In this document: positions 27,044 through 35,147 of the stretch, one piece after another
Layout of the letters: each line of letters begins with the position of its first letter
Position numbering within the stretch: the first letter of the stretch is position 1
Notes under the pieces: generated by a model
What the model was told of the DNA's origin: nothing
Databases searched by the model: none
What the model saw: only the letters and a program-made list of their open reading frames with translations
Made by a program: the position numbers and the translations under genes
Source of the DNA: Candidatus Aerophobetes bacterium Ae_b3b
Lineage (GTDB): Bacteria; Aerophobota; Aerophobia; Aerophobales; AE-B3A
Reading direction: 5' to 3'
Assembly (NCBI GenBank): GCA_005223085.1
Contig: NJBP01000017.1
Coordinates: 1-35,147, forward strand
DNA: 35,147 nt

Positions 27044-27283
27044 TCATCCCTTTTTCCCCTTTAATTGCCTCCACATCTCTGAACCCAGGCATTGCTCGGC
27101 GGCCCTGCACCAATCAATACAGGAAGGAGTTTTCTTCCTATAGACTTCTTTACCACAGTGAAGGCATCTTGCCCTTAACTCATCTGAGAAAATCTCCACC
27201 TGGTGACCACAACCAGGACATCGGTAAAGCCCTGCCTTTAAGTTCCTCTCAGATTGACCGGGACAGCGATAGACCCTCATCAC
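27044..27283 (-). CDS. Zinc-ribbon hypothetical protein
   Basis: YRCPGCGHQVEIFSDELRARCLHCGKEVY...SCIDWCRAAEQCLG. Confidence 0.75.
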   Translation of the reverse strand: MMRVYRCPGQSERNLKAGLYRCPGCGHQVEIFSDELRARCLHCGKEVYRKKTPSCIDWCRAAEQCLGSEMWRQLKGKKG

Positions 27284-27294
27284 AACCTCCCTTT

Positions 27295-27516
27295 TTAGAC
27301 CGCTTCCACCCTTTTTACTTCTGGAACTTCCTTTTTAAGAACTCTTTCAATCCCCGCCTTTAGAGTCATCGTCGCCATAGGGCAACCTCCACAGGCTCCG
27401 GTAAGTCTAACCTTGACTACTCCCTCATCGTTAACTTCAATCAGTTCCACATCTCCCCCGTCGGCTTGTAAGGATGGCCTTACCTTGGCCAGGGCTTTCT
27501 CAACCTTTTCTTGCAT
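27295..27516 (-). CDS. NifU C-terminal-domain (Nfu-type) protein
   Basis: [17 protein letters not shown]...[20 protein letters not shown]. Confidence 0.95.
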   Translation of the reverse strand: MQEKVEKALAKVRPSLQADGGDVELIEVNDEGVVKVRLTGACGGCPMATMTLKAGIERVLKKEVPEVKRVEAV

Positions 27517-27925
27517 TTTGTTTTCCTCCCTCGATCAGATCCTTAATGGTAGTGCTGTTTAAAATTTCAAAAAAATTCTGCTGGGTTTTTCGCCAGAAAT
27601 TCGAGGCCATGCATTCACTAGAGCGAGGACAATTCTCTTTTTCTCGAAGACACCTGACCAAGCCCATTTCTTCTTCTAAAGGCTTAATTACCTCGGCTAC
27701 GGTGATATCTCTTGCGGAACGAGCAAGACTAACTCCTCCCCCTCTACCCTTGAAGGAATTAATTATACCAGATTTGACTAAGGTTTGGAATATCTTTCTT
27801 AAAAATTCTTCAGGGATCTCGGTGGCCCGGGAAATTTCGTCTAGAGAGTAGCGGCGATCTTCACTCCTCTGAGATAAATAAAGAACGGCCGCCATCCCAT
27901 AATCTGCTCCCTGGGTCAATTTCAT
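27500..27925 (-). CDS. Rrf2/IscR-family regulator
   Basis: [18 protein letters not shown]...[32 protein letters not shown]...[14 protein letters not shown] (three-Cys cluster). Confidence 0.95.
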   Translation of the reverse strand: MKLTQGADYGMAAVLYLSQRSEDRRYSLDEISRATEIPEEFLRKIFQTLVKSGIINSFKGRGGGVSLARSARDITVAEVIKPLEEEMGLVRCLREKENCPRSSECMASNFWRKTQQNFFEILNSTTIKDLIEGGKQNARKG

Positions 27926-27942
27926 TAGATGTCCCTTAATTG

Positions 27943-27985
27943 GACTAATTTAGTCTTATTATAACAGAAAAATTATTCTTGTCAA
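27943..27985 (-). promoter_or_regulatory. Promoter of the Rrf2-nfu operon with IscR/Rrf2-type operator
   Basis: Minus strand TTGACA (27980-27985), 16 nt, TATAAT (27958-27963), then GACTA-AAT-TAGTC dyad (27943-27955). Confidence 0.78.
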
Positions 27986-28097
27986 CCCCTTCTCCATTTT
28001 ACAGCTTGTACCATACCCAAAAAGGCCTGTGGCAACGGGAGCAAAGCTACATTTAATCTTTTTTTCATCAGCACTATGGCTTCCCCATACTCTTTTC

Positions 28098-30593
28098 TCA
28101 TTTTTCCTCGTCTCCCTTTAGGTAATCCGGACGAATGTTCACTTTCCTCAGGCGATTAGCATTGGTGACTACGCTTACGGAGCTAGAAGCCATGGCGATC
28201 TCGGCTATAACCGGATGAAGCAGCCCCAGCATGGCTATAGGAATGGCAGCAATATTGTAGCCAAAGGCCCAGTAAAGGTTCTGCTTGATCTTTCTAAAGG
28301 TAGCCCGAGAAAGTTTTATGGCGCTGACTACCCCGGACAGATTCCCACTAACTAGAGTTACATCTGAGGCCTCGATGGCAATATCGGTGCCGGTACCAAT
28401 AGCTATACCCACATTAGCTTGAGTTAAGGCGGGAGCATCGTTAATCCCATCTCCCACCATAGCCACTGTCCCTACCTCAACCTGGAGTCTCTTTATCTCA
28501 TCTACCTTGCCCTCTGGTAGAACCTCAGCTAAAATGCGGGGAATACCTACTTTCTTAGCTATAGCCTCGGCGGTACGTCGGTTGTCGCCAGTGATCATAG
28601 CGGTCTCTATACCCATCTTCTCCAGCTCTCCTATAGCCTCGACTGAGTCCTCCTTCAAGGTATCAGCTACCGCTATTACTCCAACTGTTCTGCCATCGGT
28701 GGCTACCAACATGGCTGTTTTAGCTTCTTCTTCCAATTGCTTTAATTCGGCCTCCATAACGGCAGCGCCTCTGGTCTGGACAACCAACTTCCGGCTGCCT
28801 ACTAAAGTCTCTTTCCCATCAAGCTTAGCCTTTACTCCTTTACCGGCAACTGCCTCAAATCCTTTAGGCTCAACAAGACTTATCCGCTTTTCCTCTGCTT
28901 CTTTTACGATAGCCTGTCCCAGCGGATGCTCAGACCCCATCTCTACGCTGGCCGCCAGACGGAGAACTTCCTCAGCCTTAAATCCATCTGCCGGTATAAT
29001 ATCGGTCACTCCGGGCTTTCCCTTGGTAATGGTCCCGGTCTTGTCGAAGACCACCGTGTGAACATTCTTAAGGGTCTGAATAGCGGCACCTTCCCGGATA
29101 AGGATACCATTCTCAGCTCCCATTCCGCTTCCCACCATCAAGGCAGTGGGAGTAGCCAGTCCCAGTGCACAGGGACAGGCAATAACTAACACGGCTACGG
29201 TGGCAAAGATAGCCAGGGTAAATATTCCCAAGGTGGGATTAACCCAGGGAAGAAAAGAGGTAGCCCACACCCCTACCACTTTTAAAGCACCAGGAAAGAT
29301 AAACCAGAAAACAAAGGTCAGAGCTGCTACTATTAAGATGGTAGGGACAAAGTAACTGGTAACCCTATCAGCAAACTCCTGGATAGGGACCTTGGATCCC
29401 TGACACTCCTCAACCATCTTGATGACTTGAGATAAGAAGGTATCCTTTCCTACTTTGGTTGCCTTCACCTTTAAGAGGCCCTGTTGATTCACTGTAGCTC
29501 CAATAGCCTCATCTCCCTTTTTCTTGCGTAGTGGCATGGACTCACCCGTAGCCATAGATTCATCAATAGAACTCTCACCTTCTATTATCTCTCCATCGGT
29601 AGGGATCTTCTCGCCCGGACGCACCACCATCATATCCCCTAGCTTGACCTCCTCAATAGGAATTTCCTTCTCCTTACCATCTACCAGAATGCGAGCAGTC
29701 TTGGCCCCTAATTCCAACAGCTTCTTAATAGCTTGCGAAGCTCTTCCCTTGGCCATGGTTTCAATGTATCTTCCGGTCAGATGAAAGGCAAAGATCATAG
29801 CCGCTACCCCGGCGTAGTTGGCTATAGGAAAGAAAAGAGTAGCAAAACCGGTAGCATAGGATGCTGTTGTGCCCATGGCGATAAGGACATCCATATTAGC
29901 GCTTCGGTGAAGGATAGCCCTTCCCGCAGAGCGCAGGGTGGGCCAGCCTATCCAGAACATAACCGGTGTGGCTAAAATGACCATTCCTAAATCAAAGACC
30001 AACCTGGAGGGCCAGGCTTTGCCCAGGATCATCTCCGGGATCATCCAGGCGATAACAGGCACAGTAAAGCCCCAGGCCCAGAACATTCGTTTTCTGGCCT
30101 CGAGCATCTTTCGCTCCTCCTCGCCTACTCCTTCCTCTTTTACCTCTTCCTGACCGATTACTTGGTAACCGGTCTCCTCTATCGCCTCCGCTATCTTCTC
30201 TGGGGTAATCTGGATTGGATCGTAGGAGATAGCTGCCTTCTCCGTAGCAAGGTTAACATGAGCCTCCTGTACACCCTCGGTTTTCTTCAAAGCTTTCTCG
30301 ATCGTCTGAGCGCAGGAAGCACAACTCATCCCCCCAATCTTTAGACTAAGTTTCTCGCTTTTCAAGGCCACATCGTAGCCTGCTTCTCTCACTGCCTCAA
30401 TCAAATCCTTATTAGTGACCATTTTGGGATCGAATTCCACATAAGCTTTTTCGGAAGCAAAATTGACATTAGCCGAATGAACACCTTTCTTTTTCTTCAA
30501 ATTCTTTTCAATCGACTGGGCGCAAGAAGTACAGGTCATACCCTTGATTGGTAAATCAACTTTTTTACTGGCCATTCTAAAGCCTCCTTTCAT
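28098..30593 (-). CDS. copA: Copper-translocating P1B-type ATPase
   Basis: Two HMA domains ([24 protein letters not shown]), [37 protein letters not shown]. Confidence 0.97.
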   Translation of the reverse strand: MKGGFRMASKKVDLPIKGMTCTSCAQSIEKNLKKKKGVHSANVNFASEKAYVEFDPKMVTNKDLIEAVREAGYDVALKSEKLSLKIGGMSCASCAQTIEKALKKTEGVQEAHVNLATEKAAISYDPIQITPEKIAEAIEETGYQVIGQEEVKEEGVGEEERKMLEARKRMFWAWGFTVPVIAWMIPEMILGKAWPSRLVFDLGMVILATPVMFWIGWPTLRSAGRAILHRSANMDVLIAMGTTASYATGFATLFFPIANYAGVAAMIFAFHLTGRYIETMAKGRASQAIKKLLELGAKTARILVDGKEKEIPIEEVKLGDMMVVRPGEKIPTDGEIIEGESSIDESMATGESMPLRKKKGDEAIGATVNQQGLLKVKATKVGKDTFLSQVIKMVEECQGSKVPIQEFADRVTSYFVPTILIVAALTFVFWFIFPGALKVVGVWATSFLPWVNPTLGIFTLAIFATVAVLVIACPCALGLATPTALMVGSGMGAENGILIREGAAIQTLKNVHTVVFDKTGTITKGKPGVTDIIPADGFKAEEVLRLAASVEMGSEHPLGQAIVKEAEEKRISLVEPKGFEAVAGKGVKAKLDGKETLVGSRKLVVQTRGAAVMEAELKQLEEEAKTAMLVATDGRTVGVIAVADTLKEDSVEAIGELEKMGIETAMITGDNRRTAEAIAKKVGIPRILAEVLPEGKVDEIKRLQVEVGTVAMVGDGINDAPALTQANVGIAIGTGTDIAIEASDVTLVSGNLSGVVSAIKLSRATFRKIKQNLYWAFGYNIAAIPIAMLGLLHPVIAEIAMASSSVSVVTNANRLRKVNIRPDYLKGDEEK

Positions 30594-30684
30594 CAGGCAA
30601 AGAATCTTCTTAACCCACCTTTTCTAGTAAAAGCAAAACTTATTCTCTCTTTGAAACCAAGAGCGTGGTAACCATAGCTCTTAC

Positions 30685-30867
30685 CTAACCGCAACAATTG
30701 CTATTGTTTTCCTCTGCCTTTATATACTTCAATGGATCGTCATCGAATTTGTTCTTACAGGCCTGAGCACAGAAGTAAAAAGTCTTATCCATATACTCAG
30801 AGGTTGCAGCGGCCGTCTTCTCACTAATCTTCATCCCGCATACCGGGTCTTTTACTTTGCCAAACAT
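30685..30867 (-). CDS. YHS-domain metal-binding protein
   Basis: VKDPVCGMKIS...FYFCAQACKNKFDDDPLKYI; C-terminal NCCG. Confidence 0.93.
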   Translation of the reverse strand: MFGKVKDPVCGMKISEKTAAATSEYMDKTFYFCAQACKNKFDDDPLKYIKAEENNSNCCG

Positions 30868-30918
30868 TTATCTCACCTCTTTTCTCTTAGATCCAAATCC
30901 CAAAGGGCTTTAGAAAAA

Positions 30919-31188
30919 TTATCTAATAAATTTATAGATGGTCTCCATTAGCTCTCCAATGATTGGACCACCGCCATCAGATTTGATGGCATTGGCTACA
31001 CAGCTTTCAATATGGCGCTTCATGACCTCGAGGCTTACCTGATCCAGGGCCCTCTGAGCTGCGGTAACCTGATTGATGATGTCAATGCAGTACCTTTCTT
31101 TTTCCACCATCCTCTGGATTCCCCTAATCTGTCCCTCAATTTTTCTCAATCGGGGGAGAACGTCTTGTTTGGTTTCCTGGTTAATCAT
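30919..31188 (-). CDS. csoR: CsoR-family metal-sensitive repressor
   Basis: LRKIEGQIRGIQRMVEKERYCIDIINQVTAAQRALDQVSLEVMKRHIESCV, with the C-H-C ligand pattern. Confidence 0.93.
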   Translation of the reverse strand: MINQETKQDVLPRLRKIEGQIRGIQRMVEKERYCIDIINQVTAAQRALDQVSLEVMKRHIESCVANAIKSDGGGPIIGELMETIYKFIR

Positions 31189-31283
31189 CGGGTTATACCT
31201 CCTTTTAAATTCGTAACCTTCCTAATTTTCATAAATGGACACACCGGATCTTTCCAGCCATCAAATGGAACTTGCCTTCTTGT

Positions 31284-31496
31284 TTAATGACATGTTCTAG
31301 GTTGTCCATCGCTTGCCTCGCCGAGTCTTGCGATCAGCCCCTTCTTTTTCTGTCTTCCCATGAACTTCGGGAGATCATCTTTGACGGTCTGTCTGCAGGC
31401 AGCACCGTGAAAATAGAAGGTTTTACCGTTTAAACTGCACCGGTACTGTGTGCTCTTTTTAACCTTGACTCCACACACCGTATTCATATACATCAC
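31284..31496 (-). CDS. Second YHS-like small metal-binding protein
   Basis: TVCGVKVKKSTQYRCSLNGKTFYFHGAACRQTVKDDLPKFMG. Confidence 0.72.
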   Translation of the reverse strand: MMYMNTVCGVKVKKSTQYRCSLNGKTFYFHGAACRQTVKDDLPKFMGRQKKKGLIARLGEASDGQPRTCH

Positions 31497-31543
31497 TCAT
31501 GTTAGCCTCCTAAGGAAATATGTTATACTTTTTTACCCCTTAC

Positions 31544-31579
31544 CTGTATACAGTATAATCACATTTTATAAAATGTCAA
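31544..31579 (-). promoter_or_regulatory. Copper-operon promoter with two perfect palindromes
   Basis: Minus strand TTGACA (31574-31579), 16 nt, TATACT (31552-31557). Palindromes ACATTTTATAAAATGT (31561-31576) and CTGTATACAG (31544-31553). Confidence 0.7.
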
Positions 31580-31940
31580 GGGGGTAAGTTCAGGAGTTTC
31601 CCCAAAACTTCACATAGTTTTCCTCTAGATGTTGAATTAAAGAGGTATTGAGAAGATGGGAAAGGGGAAAGGGATTTTTCCGCGTGACACAGCTTAAGAT
31701 TTTGAATAGAATTTGGGAAAGCTCCTGATGATGACCTAAAAGGGCCTGGAGGGCTCTGGTGAAGATTCCTTTTTTAATGCATATCCCGGGGTCTATCTAA
31801 TCTCATTGTGTGGTCTTTGCGTTAATGGTATCTATGTTTGTATAGTGTTGAAGGTATTTGGATGAGTGAAACAAATCGCAAACATACGCCATACGATGTT
31901 CATAGTCTTTGAGGAATTAGACCTGTGCTCGCCATTATTC

Positions 31941-32135
31941 TCAACAGTCCTCTTTCTGTTTTGCTGGACACTTCACACTCCCATAGGAACAAAATATACA
32001 GCAATCACCTTGCTTTGGTCCTAGGGGAGCCTTACAATTGGGGCATTGATAAAAAATTTGACAAGTATCTGTTGGCATTGTTTCCTCTTTCTCAAAATCA
32101 CATTGAGGACATTTCACTATGGACTTTAAGTGCAT
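31941..32135 (-). CDS. Small Cys-rich zinc-ribbon-like protein (GDCCIFCSYG)
   Basis: CPQCDFEKEETMP..CQIFYQCPNCKAPLGPKQGDCCIFCSYGSVKCP. Confidence 0.75.
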   Translation of the reverse strand: MHLKSIVKCPQCDFEKEETMPTDTCQIFYQCPNCKAPLGPKQGDCCIFCSYGSVKCPAKQKEDC

Positions 32136-32177
32136 AATTACGTCTCCTTCTGGTAAGTTGCATTGGGTATATGACGT

Positions 32178-32525
32178 TTAACTTTGCAAATCCTTTTTCA
32201 TTTGCTCAAATTCTTCCTTGGTAATCTCACCCCTGGCGTAGCGTCTCTTTAAAATATCTATTGACGTTTCTCTTGGAGTTTTCCGAAACGAACTATCATA
32301 ACTCCTCGGTTTTGTACTTTGTAAAATAAAATAAACCACCACAACGATTACAATAAGGAATAGTATCCACATGAGTGTTCCTCCATACCAAAAATTCATC
32401 ATATGCCCCCAGCCATGCATATGCCCCTCATCATTGCCATTGGCAAAAGCTATAACCGGCCAAATAAAAGATATCGCCCACAAGAAAAATAATTTCTTCA
32501 TTGTCTTGTTCCCTCCTTTTGGCAA
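32178..32525 (-). CDS. Small membrane protein with C-terminal SHOCT domain
   Basis: Signal/TM segments; DILKRRYARGEITKEEFEQMKKDL. Confidence 0.85.
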   Translation of the reverse strand: MPKGGNKTMKKLFFLWAISFIWPVIAFANGNDEGHMHGWGHMMNFWYGGTLMWILFLIVIVVVVYFILQSTKPRSYDSSFRKTPRETSIDILKRRYARGEITKEEFEQMKKDLQS

Positions 32526-32668
32526 AATTTCGCCTGCCTACATTATAACATACCCAAAAATTCTCTAATGGCGTCCTCCAATGATAAGTTAAGGTAAATA
32601 TGGCTAGTTGTCAACTTATATCCTATTTTATTTCACTATTCTAAGGTGCTCTGGCTCCTCTCTCAATT

Positions 32669-32809
32669 CTATTCCAATCTGACTTTACCATAGGTTTCTT
32701 TTACGTCTTTCCTTTTCATTATACCTAAGCGACCAATAGCTGGGCTTAAGCCTAAGGAACCCCACATAAGTAGACTGGCAAGGAAACCAGCAAAGCCGAT
32801 TCTTCCCGT
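32669..32809 (-). pseudogene. C-terminal remnant of a membrane protein downstream of acs
   Basis: Minus-strand TGRIGFAGFLASLLMWGSLGLSPAIGRLGIMKRKDVKETYGKVRLE*: one TM plus basic cytoplasmic-like tail, no plausible start. Not in the ORF track. Confidence 0.4.
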
Positions 32810-32816
32810 TCATCAG

Positions 32817-34766
32817 TTATGCTTCATATTTCTCCTCGTATTTCTGTTTGAGCATGGCCATCACGGAAGGGTCCGCCAAAGTGGTGGTATCCCCCAAAGC
32901 CCTACCTTCAGCGATATCCCGAAGCAGACGCCTCATGATCTTGCCGCTCCTCGTCTTGGGGAGCTCATGTGCGAAGAAGATATCGTCAGGTCGGGCTATA
33001 GGTCCTATTTTTTGGGCCACATGTTCTCTCAACTTCTGAACCATCTCGACTGATCCTTTAAAACTACTCTTCAAAGTTACAAAGGCGGCGATAGCTTGTC
33101 CTTTGATCTCATGGCTTTTCCCGATCACCGCGGCTTCCGCAACTGCGGGGTGGTCAACGAGGGCACTCTCCACCTCCATCGTGCTCATACGGTGACCGGC
33201 AACGCTCATCACATCGTCCACCCGTCCCAAAAGCCAGAAATATCCGTCCTCGCCCTTTTTGCATCCATCACCTGTGAAGTAAACACCGGGGAACCGTTTC
33301 CAATACTGCTCGACATATCGCTGAGGATCGCCGTAAATGGTGCGTAACATGGCTGGCCATGGTCTGGTTAAGACCAGATATCCTCCATCGGTGGGCTTGC
33401 CAGCCTCATCCACCACCTCAGCTTCTATCCCTGGGAAAGGTCTGGTAGCTGAGCCAGGCCTCAGAGAGGTTACTCCGGGAAGGGGAGTTATGAGGATCAT
33501 ACCGGTCTCCGTCTGCCACCAGGTGTCCACCACAGGACAACGTCCACCACCTATGTTCTGGTAATACCACATCCAAGCCTCAGGATTTATAGGTTCACCC
33601 ACGGTCCCCAGCAGACGGAGTGAGGAAAGGTCATGCCTTTTAGGGTATTCATCCCCCCATTTCATGAAAGCCCTTATAGCGGTAGGTGCGGTGTAGAGTA
33701 TAGTCACACCGTATTTTTCCACTATGGTCCAGAACCGGTCCTTATCGGGATAATTGGGCGCCCCTTCGTACATCACCACCGTAGCTCCGTTGGCTAAAGG
33801 TCCGTAGATGATGTAGCTGTGACCGGTGACCCACCCTATATCAGCAGTGCACCAGTAGACATCCTCGTCTTTCAAATCGAAGACCCATTTAGTAGTGATG
33901 TAGGTCCCCACCATATAGCCGCCGGTGGTGTGCACTACGCCTTTGGGTTTGCCAGTAGTGCCACTGGTGTGGAGGATGTAGAGGATGTCCTCAGCATCCA
34001 TCTCCTCAGGCTGACAGTACAGAGGCGCGTTTTCCATAAGTTGATGCCACCATACATCTCTTCCAGAGGTCATGGGCACACGTGTGGCATTCATAACACC
34101 GCGATGGACTACCACCACATTCTTGACAGTCGGACAGTTCTGTAGCGCTTTATCAGCGTTATACTTGAGGTTAACTACGTTTCCTCGTCTAAAGCCACCA
34201 TCAGCGGTGATGAGGACTTTGGCTTGAGCGTCGTTGATTCGGTCGCAAAGCGATTCTGCGGAAAAACCCCCAAACACTACGCTATGAGGAGCGCCGATAC
34301 GGGCGCAGGCTAAAACGGAGATAACCATCTCGGGGATCATCGGCAGGTAAATGGTGACCCGGTCGCCTTTCTTCACACCCAGGGATTTAAGTACGTTGGC
34401 GAACTTACTAACCTTTCGGTAAAGGTCATAGTAGGTTAACACCTGATTTTCACCCGGTTCCCCTTCCCATATGATAGCAGCTTTATTTCGTCGCCAGCTG
34501 GATATATGCCGGTCAACACAGTTATAGCAAGCATTTATCTTGCCTCCTAAAAACCACTTGGCAAAGGGAGGAGTCCACTCCAACACCTTTTCCCATCTCT
34601 TGAACCAATGTAGACTTTCTGCCGTACTTGCCCAGAACCCTTCAAAATCCTTTTTCGCCTCCTCATAGACCCTATCCGACTGGACGTGAGCGGAGGAACG
34701 GAAAGATTCCGGAGGACAGAAAACTCGTTCTTCCTGTAAAAGGGTTTCTATTGCCTTTTTTGACAT
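32817..34766 (-). CDS. acs: Acetyl-CoA synthetase (AMP-forming)
   Basis: [98 protein letters not shown]. Confidence 0.98.
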   Translation of the reverse strand: MSKKAIETLLQEERVFCPPESFRSSAHVQSDRVYEEAKKDFEGFWASTAESLHWFKRWEKVLEWTPPFAKWFLGGKINACYNCVDRHISSWRRNKAAIIWEGEPGENQVLTYYDLYRKVSKFANVLKSLGVKKGDRVTIYLPMIPEMVISVLACARIGAPHSVVFGGFSAESLCDRINDAQAKVLITADGGFRRGNVVNLKYNADKALQNCPTVKNVVVVHRGVMNATRVPMTSGRDVWWHQLMENAPLYCQPEEMDAEDILYILHTSGTTGKPKGVVHTTGGYMVGTYITTKWVFDLKDEDVYWCTADIGWVTGHSYIIYGPLANGATVVMYEGAPNYPDKDRFWTIVEKYGVTILYTAPTAIRAFMKWGDEYPKRHDLSSLRLLGTVGEPINPEAWMWYYQNIGGGRCPVVDTWWQTETGMILITPLPGVTSLRPGSATRPFPGIEAEVVDEAGKPTDGGYLVLTRPWPAMLRTIYGDPQRYVEQYWKRFPGVYFTGDGCKKGEDGYFWLLGRVDDVMSVAGHRMSTMEVESALVDHPAVAEAAVIGKSHEIKGQAIAAFVTLKSSFKGSVEMVQKLREHVAQKIGPIARPDDIFFAHELPKTRSGKIMRRLLRDIAEGRALGDTTTLADPSVMAMLKQKYEEKYEA

Positions 34767-34789
34767 CCTTAATTCCTCCTAAATATGTG

Positions 34790-34828
34790 TGATTACTAAT
34801 CATACCATTATGAACAGACTTTTGTCAA
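34790..34828 (-). promoter_or_regulatory. acs promoter with overlapping dyad
   Basis: Minus strand TTGACA (34823-34828), 18 nt, TATGAT (34799-34804). Perfect dyad TGATTA-C-TAATCA (34790-34802) overlaps the -10. Confidence 0.6.
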
Positions 34829-34884
34829 TCATCTACGAGGTTTGATCATCTCATATTGTGGGTAAGTGAAGGCAAGCTCGGTCA

Positions 34885-35147
34885 CTATCTTCCCCGCCTG
34901 ATATACACATCTTTTGCCATCTCCTCATCCATGGCCACTTGAGTCTGACCAATTTGCAAAAGGTAAGAGGGAAATTTCTGAATTATCTGGATGGGCATTC
35001 CCGGTAAAATTCCCATAGCTATGAGCTTCTGAAGTTCTTTGTCATTCTTGCTATGAAGATACACTATTCTTCCCCTTTGCCCCGCATCCAGCTCAATTAA
35101 AGAAGAGACAATGGGATATATAGCCCGCTTGGTCTTTCCACAACATC
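34885..35147 (-). CDS. FeoA-domain protein, 5'-truncated by the window edge
   Basis: Minus-strand frame: CCGKTKRAIYPIVSSLIELDAGQRGRIVYLHSKNDKELQKLIAMGILPGMPIQIIQKFPSYLLQIGQTQVAMDEEMAKDVYIRRGR*. LIAMGILPGMPIQII is a FeoA core. Not in the ORF track because it has no start. Confidence 0.82.
   Translation of the reverse strand, partial: CCGKTKRAIYPIVSSLIELDAGQRGRIVYLHSKNDKELQKLIAMGILPGMPIQIIQKFPSYLLQIGQTQVAMDEEMAKDVYIRRGR

Noticed and set aside
28507-29061. 184-aa plus-strand ORF (and 28926-30344 plus-strand ORFs)
   Set aside because: Shadow ORFs antisense to copA, Ser/Thr/Pro-rich low-complexity translations.
1-35147. CRISPR array, tRNA, rRNA, prophage or IS transposase
   Set aside because: No spaced direct repeats, clover-leaf/CCA patterns, rRNA segments or transposase motifs were seen by eye; a computational scan would be needed for certainty.

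Overview
The window looks like a bacterial chromosomal contig with no recognised phage, CRISPR array, tRNA or rRNA. From left to right it holds: (1) a hydrogenase-maturation cluster: truncated hycI-like peptidase, hypF-hypC-hypD, then hypE about 5 kb later, followed by rex and a two-gene rnfD-rnfG remnant. (2) A minus-strand block between hypD and hypE: 5'-nucleotidase-like lipoprotein, exported acetolactate decarboxylase, alpha/beta-hydrolase lipoprotein, TMEM175-like channel and an SDR gene fragment. (3) A VIT1/CCC1-like gene, an HTH/Cys-rich pair and a seven-gene minus-strand arsenic/thiol operon: arsR, ArsP-type permease, small thioredoxin, MtrA-like corrinoid protein, SurA-like/thioredoxin fusion, CcdA-like, ACR3. 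(4) rseC, DUF2007, SHOCT membrane proteins, HU and a tlpA/ccdA pair. (5) Fe-S genes under an Rrf2/IscR-type regulator. (6) A copper operon (two YHS proteins, csoR, copA). (7) acs and a partial FeoA-domain gene at the right edge. The best candidate for an undescribed system is the operon at 14.0-19.2 kb, which places an MtrA (methyl-H4MPT:CoM methyltransferase subunit A) homologue with a retained candidate cobalt-ligand His inside an ArsR/ArsP/ACR3/thioredoxin/CcdA unit. Several features absent from the ORF track were read by eye: an SDR fragment, an ECF sigma fragment next to a 14-bp tandem duplication, an acr3 3'-tail remnant, a truncated membrane-protein tail after acs, a partial FeoA gene, and a 49-bp perfect foldback at the left edge. 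All family names are from motif recognition without database searches.
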